Shown here in pieces: positions 49,501 through 60,800 of a stretch of DNA of 64,000 nt. Both the position numbers and the translations under genes were made by a program. The notes under the pieces were generated by a model that was given only the letters and a program-made list of their open reading frames with translations, made no database searches and was not told the DNA's origin. The stretch comes from Pelargonium x hortorum (taxonomy: Eukaryota; Streptophyta; Magnoliopsida; Geraniales; Geraniaceae): the NCBI GenBank assembly GCA_036897525.1, contig JAYMTJ010000020.1, positions 1 to 64,000 of the forward strand, in the 5' to 3' direction. Within the stretch, counting starts at the first letter, position 1, and each line of letters begins with the position of its first letter.

Positions 49501-52500
49501 AGTTACCTTACAAACAAAGTAGAGCAGAAGCTTTTTAGAATGTTGGGAAGATTAGGGCCTGGCCTATTATATGTTGGGGGTATATAGTGCTGCGGGTAAG
49601 TCCTTAGTTGTAAGTTCTGCATCCAAATGAAGCTGCCAATAGGAATTCCAAGTAAGTTCATTTTAGAGCCTTGTATGAAGGGTAATACTTTCCCGAAAAA
49701 TAGTATATGAAGCTTCGAGAGTGTTGAGGGGTACTTTACTTTCTGGGGTGTTAAAAAAAAAAGGCTTTTATCTCCCTATTATATTCATATGAATAAAGTT
49801 TCTTTAAATTTAAGGAGGGTCCCTCCCCATATTCTAGTAGTAGAAGTCGTTTTTATATAAATAGAAATTCTACAGCCTTTTGTATCTATTCTATAAAGAA
49901 TAGCCCCTCCTTTATTTAGGAGCCCCCGGGAATGGTGTTAGTAAGCTTATACATCTATATTAACTTGTTAAAACAGGGAATACTTTATTTGGGGAATTCC
50001 CAAGGAGTGGGATCAATGCAATAGATTAAACTTAATATTGTGTTATTTATAGGCAATCCCTTTCGAAAATATCTTCGTAGTGTAAACCCTTTGACTTAGT
50101 ATTATGCGTAAAAGTAAGGACTTTATAACTTTACTGACAAATCAAAAAAATCACTTAAAATATATATATCATTTTGTAAAGCACGAGTTCCTAGAGTGGG
50201 AATCCAAGGGTTCGAACGCCATTACTGCATTGCAGAGAGAAGCTTTTTTAGAATCTTTGTTACTTACTAGAGTTAGAGTCTACCTTGTAGAGAAATACAC
50301 TAAACCCTTAATTATAGAATCTCTCTTTAACCTTTAACTCAAATAAGTGTCTCTACTACTCAAAGGCGGATGAGCCTAAGAGAGGGCCCGCAGCCATGTC
50401 TTCTCTATAAGGTAAATTTAGACTCTCCAATCTTTATATTGGGTTGAAAACCAAGTCATTTTTAGTGAGTGGTGTGACTCATGGGGGGCTATATCTTATC
50501 TAATGAAAAGAAAAGGGATCCAAGATTTCTAATATCTAATAGGAATTTATTTAGGAAACCTTACCTTATAAGAGTATTAAGAAGAAAGCTTTCTTATAAG
50601 TACTTAGACTAGATAGAGGCAAGGCTTGCCTAAGCTTTACTAGGCCCTTTCCGAACCGAGCGCGAAGAGTAAGTTAAAAGCTGTATTTACTCAATTCCTT
50701 AAATCTTGGCTGTGTATCTTTTAGAACAGGACTTACTTGGTAGAATAGTCTTTTTGTGTTAAACCCTTCCCATAAGGTAAGGTATCCTTTTTTTAACCCT
50801 TACATTTTTGGGTTTCGTCCTAGGTATTGTAATAAAATAATAAAAAATAAACGGAAGTGTCAAAATTCAGTAGACCTTTATCATTTTCTAGTCAGGTTTT
50901 ACTAGTATAAGGTTTTGCATCTAATTAGCTAGTTGGGTGCTTGCTCAAATTAAAAAAAAAAAAAAGAATCTCTTAGTAACACAAGGGTTGAGAGTTCAAG
51001 CCATAAGGATACCCCCCAAAAATTGATTGTTAGTTTTACATTTAGTTATTAGGTATCATATGCCTTTAATTATGCTCTCTTAGAGTTTGCCGTTAGTTTA
51101 GTAATTCTAGTTTTCAATTATTACTTTATGTATCCAGCACTTCTCCTTTGAGTAAGGCACTTTTAGCAGAATATATATATAAGAAGGTCCTGCTAGAGGA
51201 GCTTCCGCTAGCTTTCTAGCTGGGTTAGAGCAAGGCTACCAAGAGTCCCGTCTTTAGTCTAGCTTTTAGTTATAATACTAATTATAGAAATACACTTACC
51301 ACAATATTTTTTTTTAATCTCTACAGGAATCCTCGGGTCTGTTGGTTTGCTTTGGTAATTTAAGAAAATCTTAACTTATATTCTGAGCCCACAACATAAG
51401 GGCAGCCCCTAAGTTTTTTTTAAGCCTAGAGAATAGGTATGAGAAATAAGACTTCTTCATGTATGCCCTAAAATAGAGCTAAAGTCTTAATATTAAGCAA
51501 AATCAAAGTCAAGGGTTTGTTTATTCATTCTACTTTTATTATATTTTATTATATAAGGATATTCTATTAATGGGCCTTTCACTAAAGAAAGAGGGGGCTT
51601 TATTAAAGACTTAATAAAAGTATTAGTTGCTCTTTTCTGAGATCTTAGACCCTTTCTCACATAAAGTAAAGTAAATTAATTCTTAGCGAAAGGACCCCTT
51701 TATGCCTTGTTCCTAACTTACGAAATCATATAGAAACGACCTTGCTGCATATTGTATACAGTAGCACTTCCTTAGGAGACTTTTTTGGTCATCTTTATCA
51801 GTCGTTTCCTTTGAATAAGTTCCTCTTAGCTTTATTATAATCCTTATTTTTTTTTCTACCTTTTCTTTTCTAAATTCTAAAGTTCCCCGATCCCAAAGTT
51901 TATTTAAGTTTGCTTTGAATTTCCTTACCGGTCTCCGAAAAGGTACCTCGTAGTAGATAAAGCACACCCCTGGAACCCTGGACAAAAGTATTTAAAGAGT
52001 TCCTAAGCTCAGGAAATTCTACATCGGGTTTAATCTCAGATTGGAATTGATATGCTTATCTATACCCGGGGAATTCTAAAACCCAGTAACTCTCCGGTAA
52101 AATACAAATAAAAAAAGAACTGGGTGCCTCCAAATTACTAAGTAACATTATATACTATATCATCTTAAGAAAGGCTGACCTGAAACTTGACCGTTGACCG
52201 GACCAAAGTAGACGAGAAGAGTCCTTATAAAGATTTTAAGTTTTGAATTGCATGCTTGCTAAAATACATGGATATAATCAAAGTCAAAGACTCTAATCCG
52301 TATACCTCTCGTGGGGGGAGCACAGTGTAATTATTCAGCCCTAATCTATCTATGTATAAGTGACTCATTCTTATTAAGTAAAAGGTGTTAACTGAGGCGT
52401 GCGCTTTCCTGGAGGAACTCCTCACTTCACTTATTTAACTTATAAAGTGAAGTGGTCATATTTACTAGGAAAAGGTTTCTCTTAGTTTTTTTTTTGTTTA

Positions 52501-52885
52501 AAATTAAAAGCTTAATCTAATCATCTTTTCTCATAAATACTCTAGGGATTCCCCAGTATTATAATCTAAAAGCTAATCCTGCAACTCAAAAGTAACTCTT
52601 TCTTCAAAAAAGTTTGTTGCTCTAAAACAAAAAGTCATAGTAAATGAAATTCTGGCGCCAATCCAATAACAAAGGAGAGTAAAAAAACTAATTTTAATTG
52701 TATACCGATACAAAGCTGGGCTTGGCGGCCTATAGACAAAGCACTAAAAGTCCTTATGAACCGAATCTTATAAATAGACAAAATCCAAGAAAGACGAATT
52801 CCTGCAGTATATAATATACTACTGAGAACAAGGGGGTTCCATAATGCAATAACTTGGATCCATACCTGATCATCTATGTACTTAC
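46535..52885. other. non-coding, AT-rich
   Basis: No gene is supported. Homopolymer-rich texture dominates, with A-runs near 49.75 and 50.95 kb. Open frames of 62-90 codons (for example 49001-49249 and 51713-51985, both minus) fit chance. A T-arm-like box, GGGTTCGAACGCC, near 50.21 kb has no cloverleaf around it. Confidence 0.6.
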
Positions 52886-52938
52886 AAGGCTCTCTCCTCT
52901 AAACGATAAGCAAATAAGGCTATAGGAATTCTCCTTAC
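52886..52938 (+). repeat. dispersed repeat R1, copy 3 (core only)
   Basis: Core words are present in order: AAGGCTCTCTCCTC, AAACGATAAGCAAATAAGG, then TATAGGAATTCTCCTTAC. The upstream half is too diverged to claim. It starts a cluster of three R1 copies within about 850 bp. It is followed by a moderately AT-rich stretch and then the pyrimidine patch CCCCTTCTATTCCTACACCC near 53.06 kb. Confidence 0.55.
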
Positions 52939-53246
52939 TTAACAACTTGGATTACTAGAATACAAATAAGTACTAGAATATTAACTAGATATACACTATC
53001 TAGAAGTGCTACACTAGCGACAATTAGTCCATTAGCAAGAAGCTATCTATATTCCCCTTCTATTCCTACACCCACCTGAGTTTCTTTCTATCTCTTTCCC
53101 AAGTACTTTATCTCTTAGTCAATTCTAACTCCTAACAGGATTCTCATAAGCAAGAAGTCTCATTAAGAAGTAGTCATGAAAGTCAAAAGGTAGTAAGTCA
53201 ATAAATGCTAGTCAAAGAAGTCATTTTAAGAAGTTGGTGTGGCTTA

Positions 53247-53384
53247 TATGTATGTAGGTATATTCAGTAAATATTCTATGGGATTAACCACCTTCACTAC
53301 GCTCCTGTTGGAATGCTCTCTAAACTCTGTAAGGCTAATTCCACCCATGTCAGTAGTAACAGCATAGCACAAGAGGACTTTACA
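53247..53384 (+). repeat. dispersed repeat R1, copy 4
   Basis: The upstream half reads TATGTATGTAGGTATATTCAG then ACCACCTTCACTACG and CTGTTGG, parallel to the 18.25 kb copy. The core reads TGCTCTCTAAAC, GTAAGGCTAATTCCACCC, AGTAACAGCATAGCACAAGAGGAC. It is diverged but in the same order and spacing. Confidence 0.5.
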
Positions 53385-53576
53385 ATCTAGACAAGAATCT
53401 AATACAAACTAAAATACAAAATAGGTTATGGAATAAGCAAGGCTAGAAGTACAGGCTGCCCCATAACAATAATTAAGGTATAGCTCCTAAGACAACTGCT
53501 TTGGAGAAGTTATTCAAGTTTTCTAGTTAAGAGGTTTAAGGAAGTGCTTTTATATAAATTAGAAAGAATCTTTTTG

Positions 53577-53730
53577 CCATTAGTGTTGTCATAGTGTAAG
53601 GTTGACTGTACTTAGTACTATTAAACCTCCCTCACAGCGTTCTGGGTCGGGATGTACTCAATAATTAATTATCTAGAGCTCTGCCCTCTTTTACTGATAA
53701 GCACATAAAGGCAAGAGGAATTCTCCTTAA
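53577..53730 (+). repeat. dispersed repeat R1, copy 5 (best-preserved core)
   Basis: It carries TTGTCATAGTGTAAGGTTG, CCCTCACAGCGTT, GGTCGGGATGTACTCAATAA, GAGCTCTGCCCTC, TTTACTGATAAGCACATAAAG, then GGCAAGAGGAATTCTCC and TTAAAC. It is the clearest core of the seven and served as my working consensus. The ends of copies 3, 4 and 5 lie 446 and 346 bp apart, so this may be a decayed tandem array. Confidence 0.6.
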
Positions 53731-56700
53731 ACAAAGTGGAACTCTAACAGAAAACTAAGAAACTTCCTAACTAAACTAACTGGAATTGTTTTATTTAGTT
53801 AAGTCTCTAGCGTGTCTATTTGCTTTATCAAGGGCTTAGGAATTTCCGGTTAGGTTTGTATCTTTTTTTAGAGCCTGTTTTTCCTGGTGGGGTGGGTACC
53901 TCTATCTATTTTGCTTTTAGGATAAAGATATGGAATTACTAGTAGGTGTTTTTTTTTCGAGGCTTTCTTCTTTAGTCTAGGTGTCTCTCTGTATTAAGGT
54001 GGTATATTCTCAGAGGTATTACAACTGAGTTGAAATACGAGCTAGAACCTTTCTTTATAAATTAAGAAGAATAAGAAGAAAGAAGACCTACAAGAGAGAT
54101 TAAGAAAGATTGTTTTGTTGCCTTAGAAATTGATAGGTTAAGAAAAACTCCTAGGAATGTACTCCAATCTGTTTCAGTTCAGTTATTACTTCATTTCCCG
54201 GTACAGATAGATCGGACTTCCAATCCAAAGATACCGGAAAGGAAGGACCTCACATAACTTTCATAGAAAATAGATAACCTTCATCAAAGCAACCCTTCCA
54301 AAGACTGTAAACTGGTAACTCTCCAAGGAAATAGCAGCCAGTTGTTAATTAACTTTCCATAGATACTAGACTGGAAAAGCACTGACATAACATAGAAAAT
54401 AGGTACAGCCTGTTAATGAGCTTCCTAATTTATATTACTTACCCTAAAGCTAGAGATACTGCAAATACTGTAGAGCACTTACAAGGAAATATAGACTGCA
54501 AAGGAATTGGAATGGAATGCTAAAAACCGGACCCTGTTTACTTGATGGAATCGCTAGGATCAAGTACTGTTTAAGAAGGTTAACAACTGCTAGTGAAAGA
54601 AGTCATTTGACGGAGAATTTCCTAAACTATAAATTGGTTATAACGCAGCTAGATGCCCAAAAATGTACATGGTTCAAAAGGGCTCTACCGAAGGGGAATT
54701 TGAAGAAAATAAACCGATTTGGAGTCATCACAATTTCACGAATTGAGGCTCTTTTCTCTTAAGCACCTAGTATAGCTTCGAGTTCAGGGTTAATTTCTAG
54801 TACTCAGAATCCTTAGGAATTCAGATTAGCAGTATAGGATTTTAGAAGTTATTAGCCTTATGTGAAATCCGAGTTTGGATTACATGTCGAAAAGAGAGGC
54901 TATTTATTAGTATAAGGTAGACTAAAGTTAAGTCTGTTGTACGGAACACTTTTTGGTAAAGAAACCCATAAAGAAATAAAAAAATCACCAGGGACCCCCG
55001 GAAGCCCTAAGATATAAAAAAAAAACGAAAACTCTTCAAAATGTTATCCCAAAGTACCTCGGAATTTTAGTGCCAAAAGAAAGTAAGGAAATTACTTGGC
55101 AAACTTATACCGGGCCCTTTCTAAGATACGGAGTAATCCCTCCCCTGGAGCTCTTTTCTGGCATTAACATTAAGAGTAAAAAAGATCGGATAACTAATTC
55201 CTAGAGTAGAGCTAAATCACCTAGATCTTAATTTCGAGTCTTTAGAGCCAAATGAAAAGAGCCAAATGAAAACGGAACTTCCTATAGTTATAGTAGTAAC
55301 CCCAAACTACTCCGTATTTAGTGGGGATAGCTATATTGTATATTTAACAGTTATCTGAAGGACCTTAACCCTCTTTTTTTTGTGCAGTATTAACTTTTTT
55401 TTTAATACCCTTTTTTACCCTAGTGCTATTAGAATAGACTAGTAATAGCTCAAGCACCATATGAGAATTCCCCAAGTAAATTACATAACGAAAGTAGTTG
55501 TTTAGGCCTTAAGCCTAAGTAAAGCTTTATTTAATACTACCTGGACACTAGCTATAGGCGTCTTTTAGTAGCTCTCTTTTTAGTAACAACTGATCGGTAA
55601 CCGGATCTTTTTTCAAAGGAGTATACCTCTAAAATTTTCTTTGCCAAATTATAAAAAAAGGAGGCAGAACTCTAGTCGAAGTGGCGACTCTTATACGGAT
55701 AGCAGCAAAGACCGCAATAACCTATACTATTTATAGTAGAGGACTTCCTGTAGAATGTAAGAATGGTTTAAGGCATAGCTCATAAAGCTGGGCGATAACT
55801 TGTATAAAAGAGTTTTATATATATAACATAACCAAAGAAGCCCCCCCGGAAATCCTTCAAGGAATTAGAGCTACAATATAACAAAACCTGAGCTGTCAGC
55901 TACCCTTATTAAGATTAAGATAAGAATAACAATTTCAAAATTAAGAATGGAAAGGATAAGATAATAAGAATCCTTATTTGTTGTTTTACTTGTTTTAGAG
56001 GTTTACTTCTTACACTTATTTATTACAGAGTCCTATCCGATGGTATCGCTCAGGTAAGAGTTCATTTACCAAGGCAACCTTTAGGTTGTTCTAGTTTGAC
56101 TTATTATCCTTAAGCTAAGAGAGAAAGAAAAAGAAGCAAAAAGTGAGAAGACCGATCAGGCTATGCCTTCCCTCCCTACAAAGAAGACAGAACACATTAG
56201 CTACAAGAAGGAACACTAACTAATACGGATTCTCTATACTTAGTTATCTAAACTTCCATTAACACTAATACAATCTATTAACACACTATAGGTATAGCCG
56301 GCCCTACCCTAAGACCCCTCTGTTATAGTAATAACAACAATCCTATAACATCTAATACTAATTACTAGACTATTAGCAATAAAGAATATAGTATATAGAT
56401 ATTATAATACAATAGAATAATATAGAATACTAAAACTATAATAAAATAACTATCTAGCAACACTTGCTGACAGGCTTGCTACTAGTTGCTAGGGTGCTGG
56501 TTAGGGCAAGGACTATGGCAACAGCGAAGTCAGCTGCAAAGTCAGTCTAGGTCTAAAGAAGAAACTAGGTAGGAAGTTGGTCTGTCCTAGTTGTAAGGTT
56601 AACTATACTATATATTACACTATCTTAAAAGCCCTCCCTTCACAAAGGGACAGTCTGGTAGAAAGGATGTACTCAATACTATCTAAGGCACTAACCTCTT

Positions 56701-57407
56701 ATCTTAGTACGATAAGAACAAGGGACCAGAGGAATGTCCCTTATAAAACTATAATCCATAACAGAAAACTGTAGTATTAAGGCTTAGGGATTCTTAAATG
56801 AAAGAATTTGAACTATAAGAATCTAATGTTTTCTTAGTTAAATGTACAAACACCCTAAATCCTAACAGGCAATAAAAACAAGAATTTAGATAAATATTAG
56901 GTTTATTTGGTTTAGTTTGTATTCATAATCATTAGTCTTTCTGGAAAGTACTCCTTGTCTCTCTAGTTTTTAATGCTATAATATAAGCCCTAATTAGTGT
57001 GGATGCGTAACTATGTTTTAGCGAGTAGGTTGTCTAGTTTTCAAGGGCTTGGGAAGAGGATATTAAGCTCAAGTGAGAGTCTTTTCTTGTTTGCTTTATT
57101 GATGTTACCGGATATTCGTCTTTTATTCAGCTTTAACGAGATAGGAAAAATGTATTCTAAATCAAACGATAATAGTCAGACTTACTTACTGGCTGGATAG
57201 ACACTCCTTCATGTTTTAAAAAGAATCTTAGAACTGGTGAAGATGTTTTCCGGGTACCTATATTGGGTTGTTGGCATTTCCAAGAAAGAAATGGGTAAGA
57301 TGTTGTAAGGCCGTCAGTTGTAGGTTTTGTCTGCTGAAGGGAATTTCCTATTTATTTATTAAAGTAGGACTAAAGCTAATGAGTTTTTCCAGCAAAGAAT
57401 TTGAAAG
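53731..57407. other. non-coding
   Basis: No gene is supported. At 54.2-54.5 kb phrases such as CATAGAAAATAG recur with changes. From 54.8 to 55.9 kb the texture is homopolymer-rich. An AT-rich tract at 56.2-56.46 kb follows GACAGAACACATTAGCTACA, which may be a very decayed R1 core. Open frames at 54517, 56577 and 56997 (65-81 codons, plus) are of chance length. Confidence 0.5.
54477..54506 (+). repeat. 30-bp dispersed repeat, copy 2 of 2
   Basis: Partner of 3716-3745 in direct orientation, with one T/A difference in the middle. It lies at the end of a smooth-texture patch (54.1-54.5 kb) in which short phrases such as ATAGAAAATAG recur with variation. Confidence 0.85.
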
Positions 57408-57569
57408 TCTTTGTTGGCTGTTGGCTTTAGTGTGAGGTTGTATACTCCAATATAGCCCTAACCGAGTAAATCTTTATTTACTCGGTAAGATGGACGTATC
57501 TATAATAACTCTAAGTTGATATCCTTTTCAACGATAAGCTACATAGAGCAGGAGGAATTAATTAAACTT
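57408..57569 (+). repeat. dispersed repeat R1, copy 6, with internal hairpin
   Basis: The upstream half reads TTTGTTGGCTGTTGGCTTTAG then TGTGAGGTTGTATACTCCAATA. The core ends with CAACGATAAGCTACATAGAG and CAGGAGGAATTAATTAAAC. Between them lies a perfect 11-bp hairpin not present in the other copies (57461-57486). An AT-rich tract follows to about 57.72 kb, then a pyrimidine patch ending GCTACAGGTAAG. Confidence 0.5.
57461..57486. repeat. perfect 11-bp inverted repeat with 4-base loop
   Basis: ACCGAGTAAAT is followed by CTTT and its exact reverse complement ATTTACTCGGT. It has the compact shape of a strong RNA hairpin or terminator-like element, but without a T-run and with no gene beside it. 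It sits inside one copy of repeat R1, so it may be an insertion there. Confidence 0.9.
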
Positions 57570-57800
57570 AACGTATTTAATACTGTGTCTATCCTAATAA
57601 TACTATTACAACAATATCTATATTAGACTATATTGTAAACAAACTCGTAAAATATAAGGAAAAACAAGAATACTATAAGAACTATCTATTACTATAATTA
57701 CTATACATACTATAATAAATAGGTACGGGAATACATCTATTAGCTACTATCTCTATTCCTTTACTTCTATTACTTTTCTATTACTACTCTTGCTACAGGT
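57570..57800. repeat. AT-rich tract plus pyrimidine patch (R2)
   Basis: After R1 copy 6 come about 150 bp of almost pure A/T. Next is TACTATCTCTATTCC with further CTATTACTT units, ending TGCTACAGGTAAGC. The same succession (AT tract, CTATTCC/CTCCTACT units, GCTACAGGT) recurs in rearranged order at 46.0-46.3 and 63.7-63.9 kb. Confidence 0.45.
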
Positions 57801-60800
57801 AAGCTATAAGTCATAAGAAAAACTAACTCATGAAAAGAATACAAAGTCAAGAGAACAAATAAATAAGTCAAGTGAAAGTTGGCCAATAAAGTCAATACAA
57901 TATTTAGTTCTTCTTTTTTTTTATTTGGGCGCCTTTCTATTTTCTTTGTTGACTCCTTTCCTTGTTTTATAGCTCCTCTTATTCCACGTGTGAATATATT
58001 GCTCGCCTGCAAAGAGACTTTTAGCCCTTTCTTTATTTATTGAATATCATAGATATTAGGGGCAAGACTCTAAAATAGGTCAACCTTGTAGCTCGTATTC
58101 TAACTTGTTCCTGATACTACTGTTTACTTTTATCTTTGTAAGAGTGTCTAAATAACTAGAGACCCTTCTTCCAGAATAGGACATTTTAAAGAAACTCATA
58201 GGAGCTTTACGTATAAAAGCGGACTCATAATAAAGACATCCTAAGTTACAAATCCAGAGCAAACCTTATGGTTATACCTCTTAAGTTTGAGGAAATATCT
58301 ATACGCAAAGGCCTTTTTTATTTTATGGGGCTTTCTTTATCTTTCAATTTATAGCATCCCTGTAAGGTACCAACCAGGTTTCGTATTATCTACGAGTCTT
58401 TAAGCTTTTTTAAGAGCTATTTGACTTGGGTAAACTTCAAGAGGGAGTGTGAAACTAAACGGTTTTTTTATAGCGACTCGATTCGAACCTTTGAAACTAG
58501 ATCTCAAAATCTAGTGCTTAAAATAAAATACTTTTTTTGTCGGACACAAGGATTAAATTAAAGGGAATGTTGGTAAGAAAAATAGAGTACATTATTACAC
58601 CTTAAGTGTAGCACAAAAAAGCACTAAACAAGGTCTTGCACTTTACTAGCTAAATTAGAAGAAAAGTAAAACTAGGAGGTGACACATGGTGGGAATAGGT
58701 ATTCCCGAAAATCCAGGGGAAGACTCCGTATTTATGCACCTGTACTTGTCAAGGCAGGAGTTCGGCAATCCATACGTAATGGGGCTGTCGCAATTAGGCA
58801 AGTATTCTTAATCGGAGTTTTTATGATACAGCTCACCATGAAGTATTATATTCCAGGTAATTTCTAAGAGCTAGGCCTCTATTTTTTAATTATAAAAAAA
58901 AACAATACCCGAGACCTACAATAAAGAAGAGGGGGCCTGTGCTATATCAAAAAAATGAATGAAAAATGAAATCACTAGAAAAGCTAACACTAGGCCGTAA
59001 TCTAAATATTTTTTTTATCCCTAGATTTTTTTTTCTTACAGGATACCGTTTTCATAAGAAGATACTTAGATTTTGCTCTAGATTATTTACTCGAGCAGGC
59101 TTTATGGGAGCACCTTGCCCGTGCTTTTTTTTGTGTTAACCGGCAAAAAAAATTTTAAGTGTTTATTATAGCAGTTTAGTAAGACCCATATCTTTTTTTC
59201 TTTGTGTTTACTGCTTTATGAGGGTTTATCAGACAGAATTTCCTCAACTGGATCTAAGGGCTGTAGACTTATAAGTGTTCTATTTCTAGACGAAGGCATT
59301 CTCAAATAAAGTTTCCTCTTATGTGGATTTTCAAGAAGTAGCTCAAGGAAGGATTCGAAAAGATTTTCGAAGCGAGGGATGCCCTATACTATAGGTAGTC
59401 TATAAATTAATTGTAAGGAAATCCATAACTTTAAAAGGCAAGGTCTTAATTATCCAACCAAGCATGGATCTTAGCCCCTGGGATATCCCACTATATATAG
59501 TGCTGCTTTTTTTAATAATATTCAGGAAAGGAGCTTCTTTATAAAACTCCGATCTTCTACTTACTATCTATATAAATCCTGAAATATCTAGGCGCTAAAA
59601 CTGATAAAACTATTCTAAAGTTATACGCCAACACCGGAAAAGCTTACCCAGCTAAAGCAATGTTTGTCAGTTAATAATATATAGGAATATTCCACTTACT
59701 CATTTTCCTATCCTAGATTTTTTGAAAGAATGACTTAAGCTAAGCGATGACTTTTTTCTTTATATAAGCTATTAATTCAATTCTCTGCGATTCAACAAGA
59801 ATTCAAGCTCAGATAAGGCAAATCCAAACGACCAAATGATTTGAACTCACGCTTTCCAGGAATTCTTTATTCTGTTTTAACTAGAAAAAAGTAGACAATA
59901 AAGAACTGATAATGAAAGATGTCAACTAAGAAACTTATATAGGATAACGCTATATAAATAAATTACTTCTATTAGCACTTATATTCTTTTTTATTTATAG
60001 TAAGAGATAAATAATTACCTTATCTAAGCGATTTTTGTTTCATTACTTTTTTTGGGGGGGTCAGGAATTTCAAATTGAATGTTTTTATTCTCAAAGTTTG
60101 GAAGAAATAGCCCCTCCGTGGAAAACCCTTTGACTAGGAGAAAGAAGATAAACTTTACTTTAATAACTCCTTGTGACTGACTACGTATATAACAGAGGAA
60201 GCACGAGAACAAAACCCTTACGACTTACTTTTTTTAATCCTATTATTCAAAACTCTTTTCTTAATCTTAATTCTTTGCAATACCTTGTTTCTTAGGACTT
60301 TTAGAGAGTAGATAGAGGACTTACAGAGCTTGTTCTTCTTCTAATGGCTAAAGGTAGGCAATCGAGAGATAGGAGAAACCTAGTTTAGTAGTACAGCTTT
60401 CACACCTCTTTGATGAAAATCGCTTTCCTCAGAGATGACCCTTTATAGCTTCAACTCTCTATCTTAATCTTAGCAACTTTCTTCTGAGAACTATACCTTT
60501 TTTGGAAAGACAGCTTTCTTATTTAGAGGGTATGTATACCATAGGGGTCTTGTCAGTCTTCTTCTTGAGGGTTCCTATTGTTAATGTAGTTTAGTTGTAT
60601 TACTCTATTAGGTATATACTAGTAAGTTATGAAATATAAATATATAGTAATTATAAGGAAATACTAAAGGGGCTTTTCTACTGCTGATAAAGAACTTAAG
60701 ATTTTTTAAAGTCAAATAATAAATTTAAAAAGGAGAGCCGGTTTAGTAGTTTAAGAAAGAGTCAATGTATACCATTTCTTAGTATACCCATGTATCTTGA

